Origin: Acidisphaera sp. L21 | GTDB taxonomy: Bacteria > Pseudomonadota > Alphaproteobacteria > Acetobacterales > Acetobacteraceae | Assembly: GCF_009765685.1 (NCBI RefSeq) | Contig: NZ_LMUY01000145.1 | Location: 99,796 to 163,795 of the forward strand | Direction of reading: 5' to 3' | DNA length: 64,000 nucleotides | Shown here: positions 16,195 through 27,664 of the stretch, in pieces | How positions within the stretch are numbered: the stretch's first letter is position 1 | How the letters are laid out: every line of letters starts with the position of its first letter | Made by a program: the position numbers and the translations under genes | The notes under the pieces: generated by a model | Told to the model about the DNA's origin: nothing | Database searches by the model: none | The model's input: only the letters and a program-made list of their open reading frames with translations

Positions 16195-19100
16195 TCATGG
16201 CTTTCGCTGGCGGAGCTGTCGGGCAGCCAATGCTTTAAGATACGGCGGGTCGATGACACCTGGGGGAACAAAGACCTCATCCTCTTCCCGCAGGCCCGTC
16301 ACGTCCGGATCGTGCTCCGTGATTGTCCAAGCCTCCTTGACGACGACTCTTCGCATGAGGAATGCATTCTCACGTAGCAAGGTCATAGACCGTCCGTCAG
16401 CAGACATGTGCCCAGCCGCTAAGCGGAAGCCACCGTAGAAGCCGTAAGCCCGCATGAAGGCGTCTAGAACTGTTGGGTCCGTGCTGTTTGATGTCAGTGA
16501 TTTAGAAGTCATGACAAACTCGTCGAATGGCTGCGCAGACTTTGCAATCAGGTCCATGTCAGAGCCGACGACAACGCGCCATGAGTGTGGATTGGCGGCG
16601 TGCACACCTTTGACAATCGCAATCCTCAGCAGCGGCTCGCTCTCGTTGTCATATTGCTTGAACCATTTTGCAAAGATTTGCTCGGCTGGCCCACGGTTTG
16701 TAAATGCGAGCACGAGAACGGGAGGCTCACTCCTTGAGGTGATGAGCGTGACAGCTGACCATAGAGCGGCATGCCAAAGGTCCGCTTCTATCACGGAGAA
16801 CACCCGCCGTTGACGGTGCTGCAAGCGTTCCGGGTCTAAGAATTCTTCTGGAGGCCTCCCGACCCCTGGCCTTGTCAAGCCGCCCCGCGCTCCCGCGCCA
16901 GCGGCCCTCGTTAGTGGCAACTCTGTCCCCGGACGCACCCGCGCCAACCTGCCGCTCTCGTCATTCCACTGGCTTAAGCTCGCCACATCGGCGGAGCCAA
17001 AATGGTCCACCATGTAGGCCGGATAGTTCGCGTAGGCGAGACAGCGCCCGAGAGCTTCTTCTTCCTCGAAAATCCTTGTTAGATAAGCGGAGGCGTCCTT
17101 CACGAAAATCGTCTTCGGAATCAGGAATTTGACAAGCGCAAGCAGGAGTTCGCGCATGCCGCCCGTCACCGCCTCATCCGATGGATTGTAGTCATTATCC
17201 ACGTCGACGCAGGCAAGGTATTCGGTTGCATCGGTAACTATCTGAAGCCCCGGCTTGACCCCGTCTGTTTTGATTCCCGGCGCTGCAACCCTCACTCCGA
17301 TATCGACAGTCTGCCGATGAGGGGCGACATCACGTTGCAGACTGGTGGCGAAAAACGCCTCAACGAACCCCAGGATTGCTTCGGCTATGTAGAGCGTGAG
17401 ATTGGTGTTGGGAGTGCTGACACGCCATTCGCATCCTAGCAGATTTGATTTGAGGGTGACCGTCTCCTCGTTGAAGGCGAATGGCTGTTCCGAGAACCCT
17501 TCTGCGCAAGGGCGACTTGAGAATTCGAGCATCGTGGCCTCGAGGTCTGCAGCAGATGTATCCGCTGGTATATACTGTTCGCTCCTGAGCGACTCGAGAT
17601 GTCCAGTGGCATACAAGAGTGTCATCCCGGATGCATTGAGACCGAAGTGAGCGAGGGATTTCTCAAGCGCGGACATTTGGTCGATCTGGCTTGCATCTGA
17701 CCTCGCAAAAAGCGAGGCCAGCTCGAAATCTATTTCCTGAATGAATGCTTTGAAATGCTCGAGGTCTTCCTCTTCGAGCTGCAGCTGACTTGCCAGCACA
17801 TGAGCCATTTCGACATCGAGCAGGAATTGCGGAAGGCGTCCTTGCTGAAGTTCCAGCCAGGTCATGTGTTCAAGGCAACTCAAGGCTTGCGGGTTGAAGC
17901 GCCCGGACAGCCTGAACTCGACGTGTGCGATGACAAATGCGGCAGTCAAGACGCCATTGGCCGCCCAGAGAAGGCCGACGTTTTGGTATGCAAATGCAGT
18001 TGCAGCGAGGCAGCGGATAAAAGTGTCCTGATATTCCTTCTTGGACAGCTTTGGCTGTGCCCGGCCCAGCAACCGGATTGCGTCGTATGGCAACTTGGCC
18101 TCGAGCTTTTGCAATCCTCGTTTCAGCAGTGCGCGGCCGCCTTCGATGTCACTGCGGCGTCGCTCGATGAGGGGGAGGATGACCTCAAATGCTTCGTCAT
18201 AGCCGACTTGCTCACCGACGAGACTTCCCAGTTCCGTAAAGATTTGCACATACTGGTCGAACGGAAAGCCAGGCAGATGGTCAGCGGACCGGAATATCTC
18301 TGCCAGCCGTAGGAGGATGTTTGCCACGTCCTCTGAGCCGCTGATTGAACTCGTCGTCAGATCCAGGAGGCAGAGCATGGCACCGGCGTGAGCGGCATTG
18401 TTCGGCCGCTGAACGTCGCTCGAGAGCCGGACGAGGCTGTCACGTAAGCGTTGCGCCCGGGCTTCGAGCTGGGCGCTCTCCTGTGTCAGGATGCCGTGGG
18501 CGACCCCCGCCAGGAGGCCGTTCCATAGGTTTGCAGGGCGTTCTATGTCATCTGCTAAATCACTCTCCAGGGCTAACAACTCGACCTTGTCGTAAAGCCG
18601 ATTAAGTTCGGCAAAGTCATCGAACCAGAAATATGTCGTCCAGGCCCACTGATAGAAAACCCGCAGCTCCTGCCCAGGAGCGGGATATTTGGCGGCCAGC
18701 CGCTCGGCACGGCGAAAGCGTCCATCGACCTCGACCCGGCTCAGCTCGAGTTCCCGGCTCACGACGGCTGCCTCCAGGCAGTCTTCAACCAGTTGATATT
18801 CGACTCCTTGGTAACGGTCCTGGTCGGTGATTTGGTTTTCGAGTTCGAGCAGCCGTGCCCGCTTCTCGCCATCAAGAACCCCACCGCGGGTAACTCTTGT
18901 CGGTTTAGCAACGGCAATGTTGAGAGAGTCGATTGCGAGTTCGATGTGGCCGTTTTCGAATACCCGCTCGAGAATCCAGGAGCGGTCAAGGATGCGGACG
19001 GTCAGACCGTGCTTAAGAGAGAGGCTGTCCTCGAGGTCGCTCCTGTCCTTGTCACGGATATACTGGTTTGAGATAAAGTAGGCGACCTTGTATCCCCGGC

Positions 19101-19521
19101 CGACTTTGACAATCTTCTCGATGTCCGACTTGAGCTTGGACCGCCAGTCCTTTTTGGCGCTGACTGCAAAGGCCCAGCGTTCGGTACCGGCGTTCTGTTC
19201 GCCTTCATACCACCGTTCACTTACCTCTCCAGCGACAGGGTAGGTCTCGGTGTCCACCTTGCTGTCGCCACCGCCCGTCGGTCCGGTCTGCGGGAGCAGA
19301 TTTGGGCAGATTTCCCTCTGAGCCAGCTTTCTGGCGAAATGTTCGAATGGTTTCTCTTCGCTTCGGCTTGTGAGTGAATCCAGGTGATACTCGAGAAAGC
19401 CGCGATCCAGCGTGGCGACCTCTTCGACCACACTGTCTGAAAACTGCTCTGGGCGACGGCCCTTCATATACTCGGAGGGCAGCACCGGTTTGCGGGCAGG
19501 TTGCTCTGGCGTCGTGCTCAC
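16195..19521 (-). CDS. Large protein with PD-(D/E)XK nuclease-like N-terminus and long helical body
   Basis: 1108 residues from GTG 19521; the frame stays open to 19626. Residues about 40-200 look like a restriction-endonuclease/Mrr-type fold: helix KPFEHFARKLAQ (E60), then LLPQTGPTGGGDSKVD with D86, and strand WAFAVSAKKDW giving S121-x-K123, the usual D...(E/Q/S)xK core. A NQYIRDKDRSDLEDSL and LDRSWILERV continuation completes the module. From about 220 to 700 it is mostly helical and may form a TPR-like solenoid; the C-terminal 400 residues are not assignable. Single-gene or modular antiphage proteins often have such a layout, but no NTPase or STAND motif is seen here. Composition is less G+C-rich than the core genes. 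Confidence 0.7.
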   Translation of the reverse strand: MSTTPEQPARKPVLPSEYMKGRRPEQFSDSVVEEVATLDRGFLEYHLDSLTSRSEEKPFEHFARKLAQREICPNLLPQTGPTGGGDSKVDTETYPVAGEVSERWYEGEQNAGTERWAFAVSAKKDWRSKLKSDIEKIVKVGRGYKVAYFISNQYIRDKDRSDLEDSLSLKHGLTVRILDRSWILERVFENGHIELAIDSLNIAVAKPTRVTRGGVLDGEKRARLLELENQITDQDRYQGVEYQLVEDCLEAAVVSRELELSRVEVDGRFRRAERLAAKYPAPGQELRVFYQWAWTTYFWFDDFAELNRLYDKVELLALESDLADDIERPANLWNGLLAGVAHGILTQESAQLEARAQRLRDSLVRLSSDVQRPNNAAHAGAMLCLLDLTTSSISGSEDVANILLRLAEIFRSADHLPGFPFDQYVQIFTELGSLVGEQVGYDEAFEVILPLIERRRSDIEGGRALLKRGLQKLEAKLPYDAIRLLGRAQPKLSKKEYQDTFIRCLAATAFAYQNVGLLWAANGVLTAAFVIAHVEFRLSGRFNPQALSCLEHMTWLELQQGRLPQFLLDVEMAHVLASQLQLEEEDLEHFKAFIQEIDFELASLFARSDASQIDQMSALEKSLAHFGLNASGMTLLYATGHLESLRSEQYIPADTSAADLEATMLEFSSRPCAEGFSEQPFAFNEETVTLKSNLLGCEWRVSTPNTNLTLYIAEAILGFVEAFFATSLQRDVAPHRQTVDIGVRVAAPGIKTDGVKPGLQIVTDATEYLACVDVDNDYNPSDEAVTGGMRELLLALVKFLIPKTIFVKDASAYLTRIFEEEEALGRCLAYANYPAYMVDHFGSADVASLSQWNDESGRLARVRPGTELPLTRAAGAGARGGLTRPGVGRPPEEFLDPERLQHRQRRVFSVIEADLWHAALWSAVTLITSRSEPPVLVLAFTNRGPAEQIFAKWFKQYDNESEPLLRIAIVKGVHAANPHSWRVVVGSDMDLIAKSAQPFDEFVMTSKSLTSNSTDPTVLDAFMRAYGFYGGFRLAAGHMSADGRSMTLLRENAFLMRRVVVKEAWTITEHDPDVTGLREEDEVFVPPGVIDPPYLKALAARQLRQRKP

Positions 19522-19831
19522 AATCGGCCTCGCGCGGGTATGTTCTGGGCGTGTGGAGAGCGGGTATGTTATTGCGCCTCGGTGGGCCGACTCGTGTGCA
19601 ACGGTCCGGACCCGGAATGCTAGCACGAGGTTGAGGCGGGGCTATATGTTTCTTGTTAGGAGGCGGCGAGACGGAAACCTCAGCTAATGAGCGACTTGCA
19701 GCGGAAATGTTAGCTGCAGACCTAGACTAAATACGCCAGCCCGCGGAAAGTCCGGGCAATCTACTGATTGAAGCTTCCGTATGAAGTGGGCTTATGCCCA
19801 TAGCTTCTTGGAAGCGCGTATCGGCCAGGAA

Positions 19832-19913
19832 CCCCATCCGGCTTCATATCATCGCGTCGTCCCGGGGACGCTTACGCGTCGGTAAACTCCATGGTCAGGA
19901 GAGCCGGATGGGG
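19832..19913. repeat. 12-bp inverted repeat
   Basis: CCCCATCCGGCT at 19832-19843 is exactly complementary to AGCCGGATGGGG at 19902-19913, with 58 bases between. It could be the trace of a small mobile element or a long-loop RNA structure. No coding frame is inside. Confidence 0.55.
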
Positions 19914-20499
19914 ATCTGTGTAACGCGGTCCAGGCCGGAGAGAGGCTTTGGGTGCCTGTGGCCAGGCAGCTTGCGACGATTTGAGCCAGTGGTGGTTTTC
20001 CGCGACACGGCCATCATGCGCGCAGCGGGAGCGCTGGGGCCTGCCTTACAAGCAAGCCGATGAGCTGAGTGCCGCGCGCGGCTGTTTCAGCTAGCTACTG
20101 GGAGTGAACCCCCAGGCGTGCCCGTTTGCCTGGAGCGCACCGATGTCGGCATGGTTTGGCAACATCGGCATTGAAGCCTTCGAAAAGCTTCGGGGTCGCC
20201 CGTTCGGGGGGAGGGCAATCTCTTGCGCAGGTATCCCGTCGCTCGAGTGCGCCTGCAGCCGCTCCCCGTCCAGCAAGCGGCTGAGGGCCATCAATTTAGG
20301 AAATGCGAACCCAGCGTCGTGGCGACGGCCGTAGAGACAATAATCCTGCCGCCGAGACCTGCGTAGCGGCAGGTTTGTAGCCGGGCTGCCAATCGATACC
20401 GGCGGCGGTCTGTTCCGCCGCGTCTAGACGGCATTCAGGCCTGCGCAATAGACGGAAAAGGGTGGTTTGTGAGGCCTTTCAGTGTGTTGTCGGACTGAC

Positions 20500-20532
20500 A
20501 AGCCGGTTGCCCACCGTTTAGGCAACCGGCTT
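20500..20532 (-). terminator. Hairpin downstream of gyrB
   Basis: A perfect inverted repeat AAGCCGGTTGCC (20500-20511) and GGCAACCGGCTT (20521-20532) with a 9-base loop lies about 75 bases beyond the gyrB stop. Read on the minus strand it is followed by TGTCAGTCCG, without a U tract, so it is only a candidate terminator or transcript-end stabiliser for the dnaA-gyrB series. Confidence 0.5.
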
Positions 20533-20553
20533 GGGAGTAATCCGAGGCTGCTG

Positions 20554-20586
20554 AGTCTCTGGAATTCCGCTTAAGTCTCTGGAATT
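20554..20586. repeat. Two 13-bp direct repeats with 20-base period
   Basis: AGTCTCTGGAATT occurs at 20554-20566 and at 20574-20586, separated by 7 bases, immediately before the gyrB stop at 20607. The origin is unknown; a duplicated insertion footprint is one option. Confidence 0.65.
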
Positions 20587-20606
20587 GTGCTCGCTTACAT
20601 GTAGCG

Positions 20607-23066
<2,460 letters not shown>

Positions 23067-23106
23067 TCATCAGGATTAGCATTCTATATAGGCGCTCCGC
23101 GTCCAT

Positions 23107-24246
23107 TTAGACAGGGCTGAGACGGGGAAAGGCAGGGTCCTGGTGCAGTCCGTTGTCACCAGTGCGCCAACCGTCTGCGCGGCCTACCAGGGGGGCAAAA
23201 ACGTCGGCGTCGGTCCCGGTCAACAATACGGTGCCGGGTAGGGTGGCCAGTGCCTCCAGCAGATCGTGCCGGCGGTCGGAATCCAGGTGCACGGCTGGCT
23301 CGTCCAGCAGGAGGATTGGCGGTGCGCCGCGGGCGGTTGCGATGAGCGCGGCATGCCCCAGGATGACGCCGAGCAGCAGCGCCTTTTGTTGCCCGGTGCT
23401 GGCGGAGGCGGCGGATAGCCCCGTGGCGGCGTCGAACAGCGCCATGTCGGCCTTGTGAGCGCCTAGGCTGGATGACCCGGCAGCCGCATCGCGCGGGCGG
23501 GCAGCGGCCAACGAATCGCGCAGCCAATCTTCCACGGCGAGGGCCGGGTCGGTGTCCAGCCGCTCGGCCACCGGGTCCAACAGCGCCATGCGGGCAGCGG
23601 GGAATTTACCGGCGGCTCCATCCAAAAGGGTGGCGTTCAGGCGCGCGACCAGGGCGCGCCGGGCGGCGGCGGCGGCCACGGCGTGGCGCACCATGCTGTC
23701 CTCCAATCCCGCCAGCCATGCCGGGTCGGCGCCGCCCTGGGCCAGTAGGCGATTGCGGCTGGCCATGGCTGTGTCGTGGGCTGCCACCTCTCGTGCGTGC
23801 CCGGGCTCCAACGCCCAAACCAGCCGGTCCAGGAACCGGCGTCGGCCGGACGCACCTTCGCCGAACAGCCGGTCCATCTGCGGGGTGAGCCATACGGCAG
23901 CCAGGCGCAGGGCGATGGCCGCCTGGGAGCGGGGAACCTCGCCATCCAGCCGGAACACCCGACGATCCGCCGGGCCATCGGGTGGGGAGCCGGTGCCGAT
24001 CTCCAACCCATCGGCAAAGCGCGCGGCGACGCCCCAGCGCCCCGGGCCTGCCTGGCGCGGCAGGTCCGGTAGGCGGGCGTTGCGCAGGCCGCGACCCGGC
24101 ACCAACAGGGACACGGCCTCCAGCAGATTGGTCTTGCCGCTGCCGTTCGGCCCGGTGATGACGACCAGGCGCGAGGCCGGGCGCCATACCAGGGCCGGGT
24201 AGTTGCGAAAATCCGTCAGGGCCAGGCGGGTGAGCTGCACGCTCAC
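23107..24246 (-). CDS. recF: DNA replication and repair protein RecF
   Basis: 379 residues, an SMC-like ABC ATPase that loads RecA at gaps. Motifs: DFRNYPALVW near the N-terminus, Walker A ITGPNGSGKTNLLEAVSLL, signature-like ASTGQQKALLLGVILGHA, and Walker B PPILLLDEPAVHLDSDRR, followed by TGTDADVFAPL. It lies between dnaN (27 bases upstream) and gyrB, the classic order around dnaA. Confidence 0.97.
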   Translation of the reverse strand: MSVQLTRLALTDFRNYPALVWRPASRLVVITGPNGSGKTNLLEAVSLLVPGRGLRNARLPDLPRQAGPGRWGVAARFADGLEIGTGSPPDGPADRRVFRLDGEVPRSQAAIALRLAAVWLTPQMDRLFGEGASGRRRFLDRLVWALEPGHAREVAAHDTAMASRNRLLAQGGADPAWLAGLEDSMVRHAVAAAAARRALVARLNATLLDGAAGKFPAARMALLDPVAERLDTDPALAVEDWLRDSLAAARPRDAAAGSSSLGAHKADMALFDAATGLSAASASTGQQKALLLGVILGHAALIATARGAPPILLLDEPAVHLDSDRRHDLLEALATLPGTVLLTGTDADVFAPLVGRADGWRTGDNGLHQDPAFPRLSPV

Positions 24247-24273
24247 AGAAACTCCGCCGGGTGCTGCCGGGTT

Positions 24274-25398
24274 TTAGACCCGCATTGGCATCAGCACGTA
24301 TAGCGCGCTGCTGTCGGCGGCATCGCGCACCACGGTCGGGGCGGCGCCGTCGCTGAACAGGAATTCCACCTCGCCACCAATCTGGTCGGTGATGTCGTTC
24401 AGGTAGCGCGCCTGGAACCCGATCTCCAGCGGACCGGCTTCGTATTTCACCCGGTCACCCTCCAACTCCTCGCTGGCGGTGCCTTGTTCGGGGCTGGCGG
24501 CGGATAGGACGAGTAGGTCGCGGGCCAGCGACATCTTCACCGGGCGGGAGCGTTCGCTGCTGATGGCGGCGACGCGGGCCACGGCCTCGGCGAAATCCTT
24601 CTTGCCGACGCGCAGGATCTTCTCGTTGTCGCGCGGGATCACCCGCTCGTATTCCGGGAAGGTGCCGTCGATCAACTTGCTGGTCAGTTGCACGTTGCCG
24701 ACGGTGAACTGGATCCGCGTGTCGGATAGCGCGCATTCCACGTCGCCAGTGGCTTCGTCCAGCAGCTTGCGCAGTTCGGCGACCGTCTTGCGGGGCACGA
24801 TGACGCCGGGCATCGAGCCAGCGCCCTCCGGCAGAGGCTCCTCCACCCGGGCGAGGCGGTGGCCGTCGGTGGCGACGGCGCGCAGCACGCGGCCGTCATC
24901 GCCCTCGGCAGCGTGAAGGAAGATGCCGTTCAGGTAGTAGCGTGTTTCCTCGGTGCTGATGGCGAACCGGGTGCGGTCGATCAACCCGCGCAGCGCCAAG
25001 GCCGACAGGTGGAAATGATGCGGGAACTGCCCGGCGGTCATGGACGGGAAATCGTCGGTCGGCAACGTCACCAGGCTGGTGGCGTAGCGGCCAGCGCGTA
25101 GCAACAACTGCGCGTCGCCACCGGCGAACTCCAGCTCGACTTCGGCGCCGTCCGGCAGCTTGCGGACGATCTCGTACAGGGTGATCGCGGGGGCGGTGGT
25201 GGCGCCGTCGCGGCTGGTGGCGGCCGGAACCTCCTCCACCACGGCGATTTCCATGTCGGTTGCGGTCAGGCTCAGCTTGCCGTCGCGCACGGCGATCAGG
25301 GCGTTCGCCAAAATCGGGATCGTGTTGCGCTTTTCCGCCACGCTTTGGATATGTGCCAATGCCTTGATCAGGCTGGCCCGGTCGGCCTTTAGCTTCAT
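24274..25398 (-). CDS. dnaN: DNA polymerase III sliding clamp, beta subunit
   Basis: 374 residues, the normal length of the clamp, made of three similar domains. Characteristic segments are MKLKADRASLIKALAHIQ, NTIPILANALI, and the end SSALYVLMPMRV, which forms the rim of the partner-binding cleft. It tethers polymerase III and recruits MutS, DnaE and Hda-type factors. It lies 114 bases downstream of dnaA, with its own possible promoter in that gap. Confidence 0.98.
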   Translation of the reverse strand: MKLKADRASLIKALAHIQSVAEKRNTIPILANALIAVRDGKLSLTATDMEIAVVEEVPAATSRDGATTAPAITLYEIVRKLPDGAEVELEFAGGDAQLLLRAGRYATSLVTLPTDDFPSMTAGQFPHHFHLSALALRGLIDRTRFAISTEETRYYLNGIFLHAAEGDDGRVLRAVATDGHRLARVEEPLPEGAGSMPGVIVPRKTVAELRKLLDEATGDVECALSDTRIQFTVGNVQLTSKLIDGTFPEYERVIPRDNEKILRVGKKDFAEAVARVAAISSERSRPVKMSLARDLLVLSAASPEQGTASEELEGDRVKYEAGPLEIGFQARYLNDITDQIGGEVEFLFSDGAAPTVVRDAADSSALYVLMPMRV

Positions 25399-25512
25399 CG
25401 GTTCGGTCCTTCTGCGCGGCCGGACTCGGTGCGCTGTCTAATCGGTCTTACAACCTAGCAGACACCGGGTGGCGCGCAAACCGATACCGGACCGTTTTGC
25501 GCGGATAAGACG

Positions 25513-27006
25513 CTAGCTCTCCAGCATGCGGCGCAGAAGCTCCACATCCTCGGCAAATCCGGCGTCCACGCCCATGATCTCCGCCACGCGGCTGCAGGCA
25601 TGCATGACCGTCGTGTGGTCCCGATTGCCGAACTTGCGTCCGATCTCCGGCAGGGAGCGGCTGGTAAGTTGCTTGGCCAGGTACATTGCCACCTGGCGTG
25701 GGCGGGCGACGTTGCGGGCGCGGCGGGCGCTGCTCATCTCGCTTAGGCGCAGGTGGTAGTGTTCGGCAACGCGCTTTTGGATTTCCTCGATCGTGACCCG
25801 GCGATCCTGTGCCTTCAGCACGTCGCGCAGCACTTCCTGCGTGGATTCCAGGGTCACCGGGCGGCCGAACAGGCTGGCATGGGCCAGCAGGCGGTTCAGC
25901 GCGCCCTCCAGCTCACGCACGTTGCTGGTGATCTTGTGGGCCAAGAACTCCAACACCCGGCGCGAGACGTCCACGCCGGCGCGGGTCGCCTTCGCCTCCA
26001 GGATGGAGACGCGCAGCTCGAACGTGGTGGCGTGCAGGTCGGCGACCATGCCGCAACCAAGCCGGGTGCGCAGCCGCTGTTCCACATCCAAATCGGACGG
26101 GGATTTGTCGGAGGAGATGACGATCTGCTTGCCCGCATCCACCAGCGCGTTGAAGGTGTGGAAGAATTCCTCCTGCGTGCTGTCCTTGCCGATGAGGAAC
26201 TGCACGTCGTCCACCATCAGCACGTCGACCGAGCGCATGCTGTCCTTGAAATCCATGGTGGAGTGGCTGCGGATCGCCGCGATGAAGCGATACATAAACT
26301 TTTCCGCGGACATGTAGGTCACGCTGGTCGGGCGGCCGTTGTCGCGGCGGGATAGTTCGAGGCCCACGGCGTGCATCAGATGCGTCTTGCCCAGCCCGAC
26401 GCCGCCATAGAGGAATAGCGGGTTGAAGCCCTGACTGGCTGGCTGCTCCGCCACGCGGCGAGCGCAGGCATAGGCGAACTCGTTCGGCTTGCCGACCACG
26501 AACGCATCGAAGGAGAAGCGGGGATCCAGCGCGCTGGCCAGATCGGCCTGGCGCGGTTCGGCCCGTGGGTCGGTGCGGTCGTCGCTACGGGCGACGGAGG
26601 CTGGAACCGGGGCGGGGGCAGGGGCTGGTTCGGTCGGCAGGGTCTCAGCGATGGCAGGGGCGCTGACGCTGCCGGCGCCGACCCGCAGGTCCACGCGATG
26701 CACCGCCGGGTTCTCGGCCCGCCATAGCGCGGTGAGCTTGTCACCGTAATGGGAGCGGACCCAGTCGCGCAGGAATCGGGTCGGCATGTGGATGGTGATC
26801 TCATCCCCATCCAATCCGCCGAGGGACATCTGGCGCAGCCAGGTGCGGTATTCGACCTCCCCGACTTCGAGCTTCATGCGATCGCGGATGCGCGTCCATT
26901 GCGCAGTCAGGTCTGGGTTCATCGAGCCACGGGCCGAAATTGGTAGGGAGATAGTCGCGGCAGAGTCGCTATCTGGCGGGTCGATCGGGCCGCCAAATGT
27001 GATCAT
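25513..27006 (-). CDS. dnaA: Chromosomal replication initiator DnaA
   Basis: 497 residues from ATG 27006 (MITFGGPIDPPD), preceded by CAGGCAGGG. An in-frame TTG five codons earlier and an ATG at 26922 (MNPDLTAQW) are alternatives, the latter fitting the usual DnaA N-terminus better but leaving the leader unexplained. Domain I (WTRIRDRMKLEVGEVEYRTW) is followed by a proline/alanine-rich linker. The AAA+ domain has Walker A GGVGLGKTHLMHAVG and Walker B VDVLMVDDVQFL. The C-terminal DnaA-box-binding signature is NRDHTTVMHACSRVAEI. It binds origin DnaA boxes and loads helicase. Confidence 0.97.
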   Translation of the reverse strand: MITFGGPIDPPDSDSAATISLPISARGSMNPDLTAQWTRIRDRMKLEVGEVEYRTWLRQMSLGGLDGDEITIHMPTRFLRDWVRSHYGDKLTALWRAENPAVHRVDLRVGAGSVSAPAIAETLPTEPAPAPAPVPASVARSDDRTDPRAEPRQADLASALDPRFSFDAFVVGKPNEFAYACARRVAEQPASQGFNPLFLYGGVGLGKTHLMHAVGLELSRRDNGRPTSVTYMSAEKFMYRFIAAIRSHSTMDFKDSMRSVDVLMVDDVQFLIGKDSTQEEFFHTFNALVDAGKQIVISSDKSPSDLDVEQRLRTRLGCGMVADLHATTFELRVSILEAKATRAGVDVSRRVLEFLAHKITSNVRELEGALNRLLAHASLFGRPVTLESTQEVLRDVLKAQDRRVTIEEIQKRVAEHYHLRLSEMSSARRARNVARPRQVAMYLAKQLTSRSLPEIGRKFGNRDHTTVMHACSRVAEIMGVDAGFAEDVELLRRMLES

Positions 27007-27160
27007 CCCTGCCTGCCTCAAGCGTTGCCCAACGCGCCCTGTCGGAAACAGGAAACCCCCGATCCGGATATGAACGCATAGTAATGGTGTAGGTCACGAC
27101 GGGTCTGGAGGCAATGCAAATCAGCACAACGAAGAAGCGACACAGTAATGGTCGTAACCC

Positions 27161-27205
27161 CAAAAACACGAAAGGCTGGGCGATTCCAACGGAATCGGCC
27201 CAGCC
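27161..27205 (-). terminator. Rho-independent terminator of rpsT
   Basis: Read on the minus strand, a G+C-rich stem (GGCTGGGCCGATTCC pairing with GGAATCGCCCAGCC, one bulged base, loop GTTG; stem 27174-27205) is followed by TTTCGTGTTTTTG (down to 27161). It stands 55 bases after the rpsT stop and upstream of dnaA, isolating the two transcripts. Confidence 0.85.
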
Positions 27206-27259
27206 CTTCAATGCGAAACTCTGCTGACCGGCGACAGGCGACGCCGGCGTTATCTTTGT

Positions 27260-27538
27260 TTAGGTGGCCGTCGCCGTGGCCATCGCCTTCAGGCGTTTGT
27301 TCAGCCGGGACAAGCGGCGGGCCACCGTGTTGCGATGGATGATCCCCTTGCCAGCGGCGCGTTGCATCTCGGGCTGGGCGGCCTTGAACGCCGCGGTCGC
27401 GTCGTCTTTGTTGCCGCCGGCCAATGCGACCTCGACCTTCTTGACGAACGTGCGCATCCGCGACTTGCGGGCCTGGTTGCGCTCCGTGCGGCGCTCGGTC
27501 TGACGGATGCGCTTGCGCGCGGAGGCAGTGTTGGCCAT
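27260..27538 (-). CDS. rpsT: 30S ribosomal protein S20
   Basis: 92 residues, strongly basic, with the S20 pattern [31 protein letters not shown] and the end [19 protein letters not shown]. It binds 16S rRNA in early 30S assembly. It is transcribed alone: a good promoter (27621-27649) lies upstream and a strong terminator downstream, before dnaA. Confidence 0.97.
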   Translation of the reverse strand: MANTASARKRIRQTERRTERNQARKSRMRTFVKKVEVALAGGNKDDATAAFKAAQPEMQRAAGKGIIHRNTVARRLSRLNKRLKAMATATAT

Positions 27539-27620
27539 CGGTCTGTGTCTCGTTCTTCAGCAGTTTGAGCCGGCTCGCCCGTGAGCGGGTACGATGCGCG
27601 CCAGTTCGTGGAAGGGCGTG

Positions 27621-27649
27621 GTTCTATGGTGGCGGCTGGCCAGAGTCAA
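27621..27649 (-). promoter_or_regulatory. Sigma-70-type promoter of rpsT
   Basis: On the minus strand, TTGACT (27649-27644) and TAGAAC (27626-27621) are separated by exactly 17 bases, about 80-110 bases upstream of the rpsT start. The -35 box matches the consensus at 5 of 6 positions and the -10 box at 4 of 6. Confidence 0.6.
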
Positions 27650-27664
27650 GGAAGCCGACACCCC

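Larger units (their letters stand above)
19522..20606. other. Gene-poor stretch between the nuclease-like gene and gyrB
   Basis: No coding frame with recognisable content. Landmarks are a 12-bp inverted repeat (19832-19843 with 19902-19913), a perfect 12-bp-arm hairpin (20500-20532), and two 13-bp direct repeats 20 bases apart (20554 and 20574). The stretch marks the border between accessory and core DNA. Confidence 0.5.

Noticed and set aside
20091..20340. Possible transposase or integrase remnant
   Set aside because: Neither strand gives recognisable recombinase motifs; only short frames are open.
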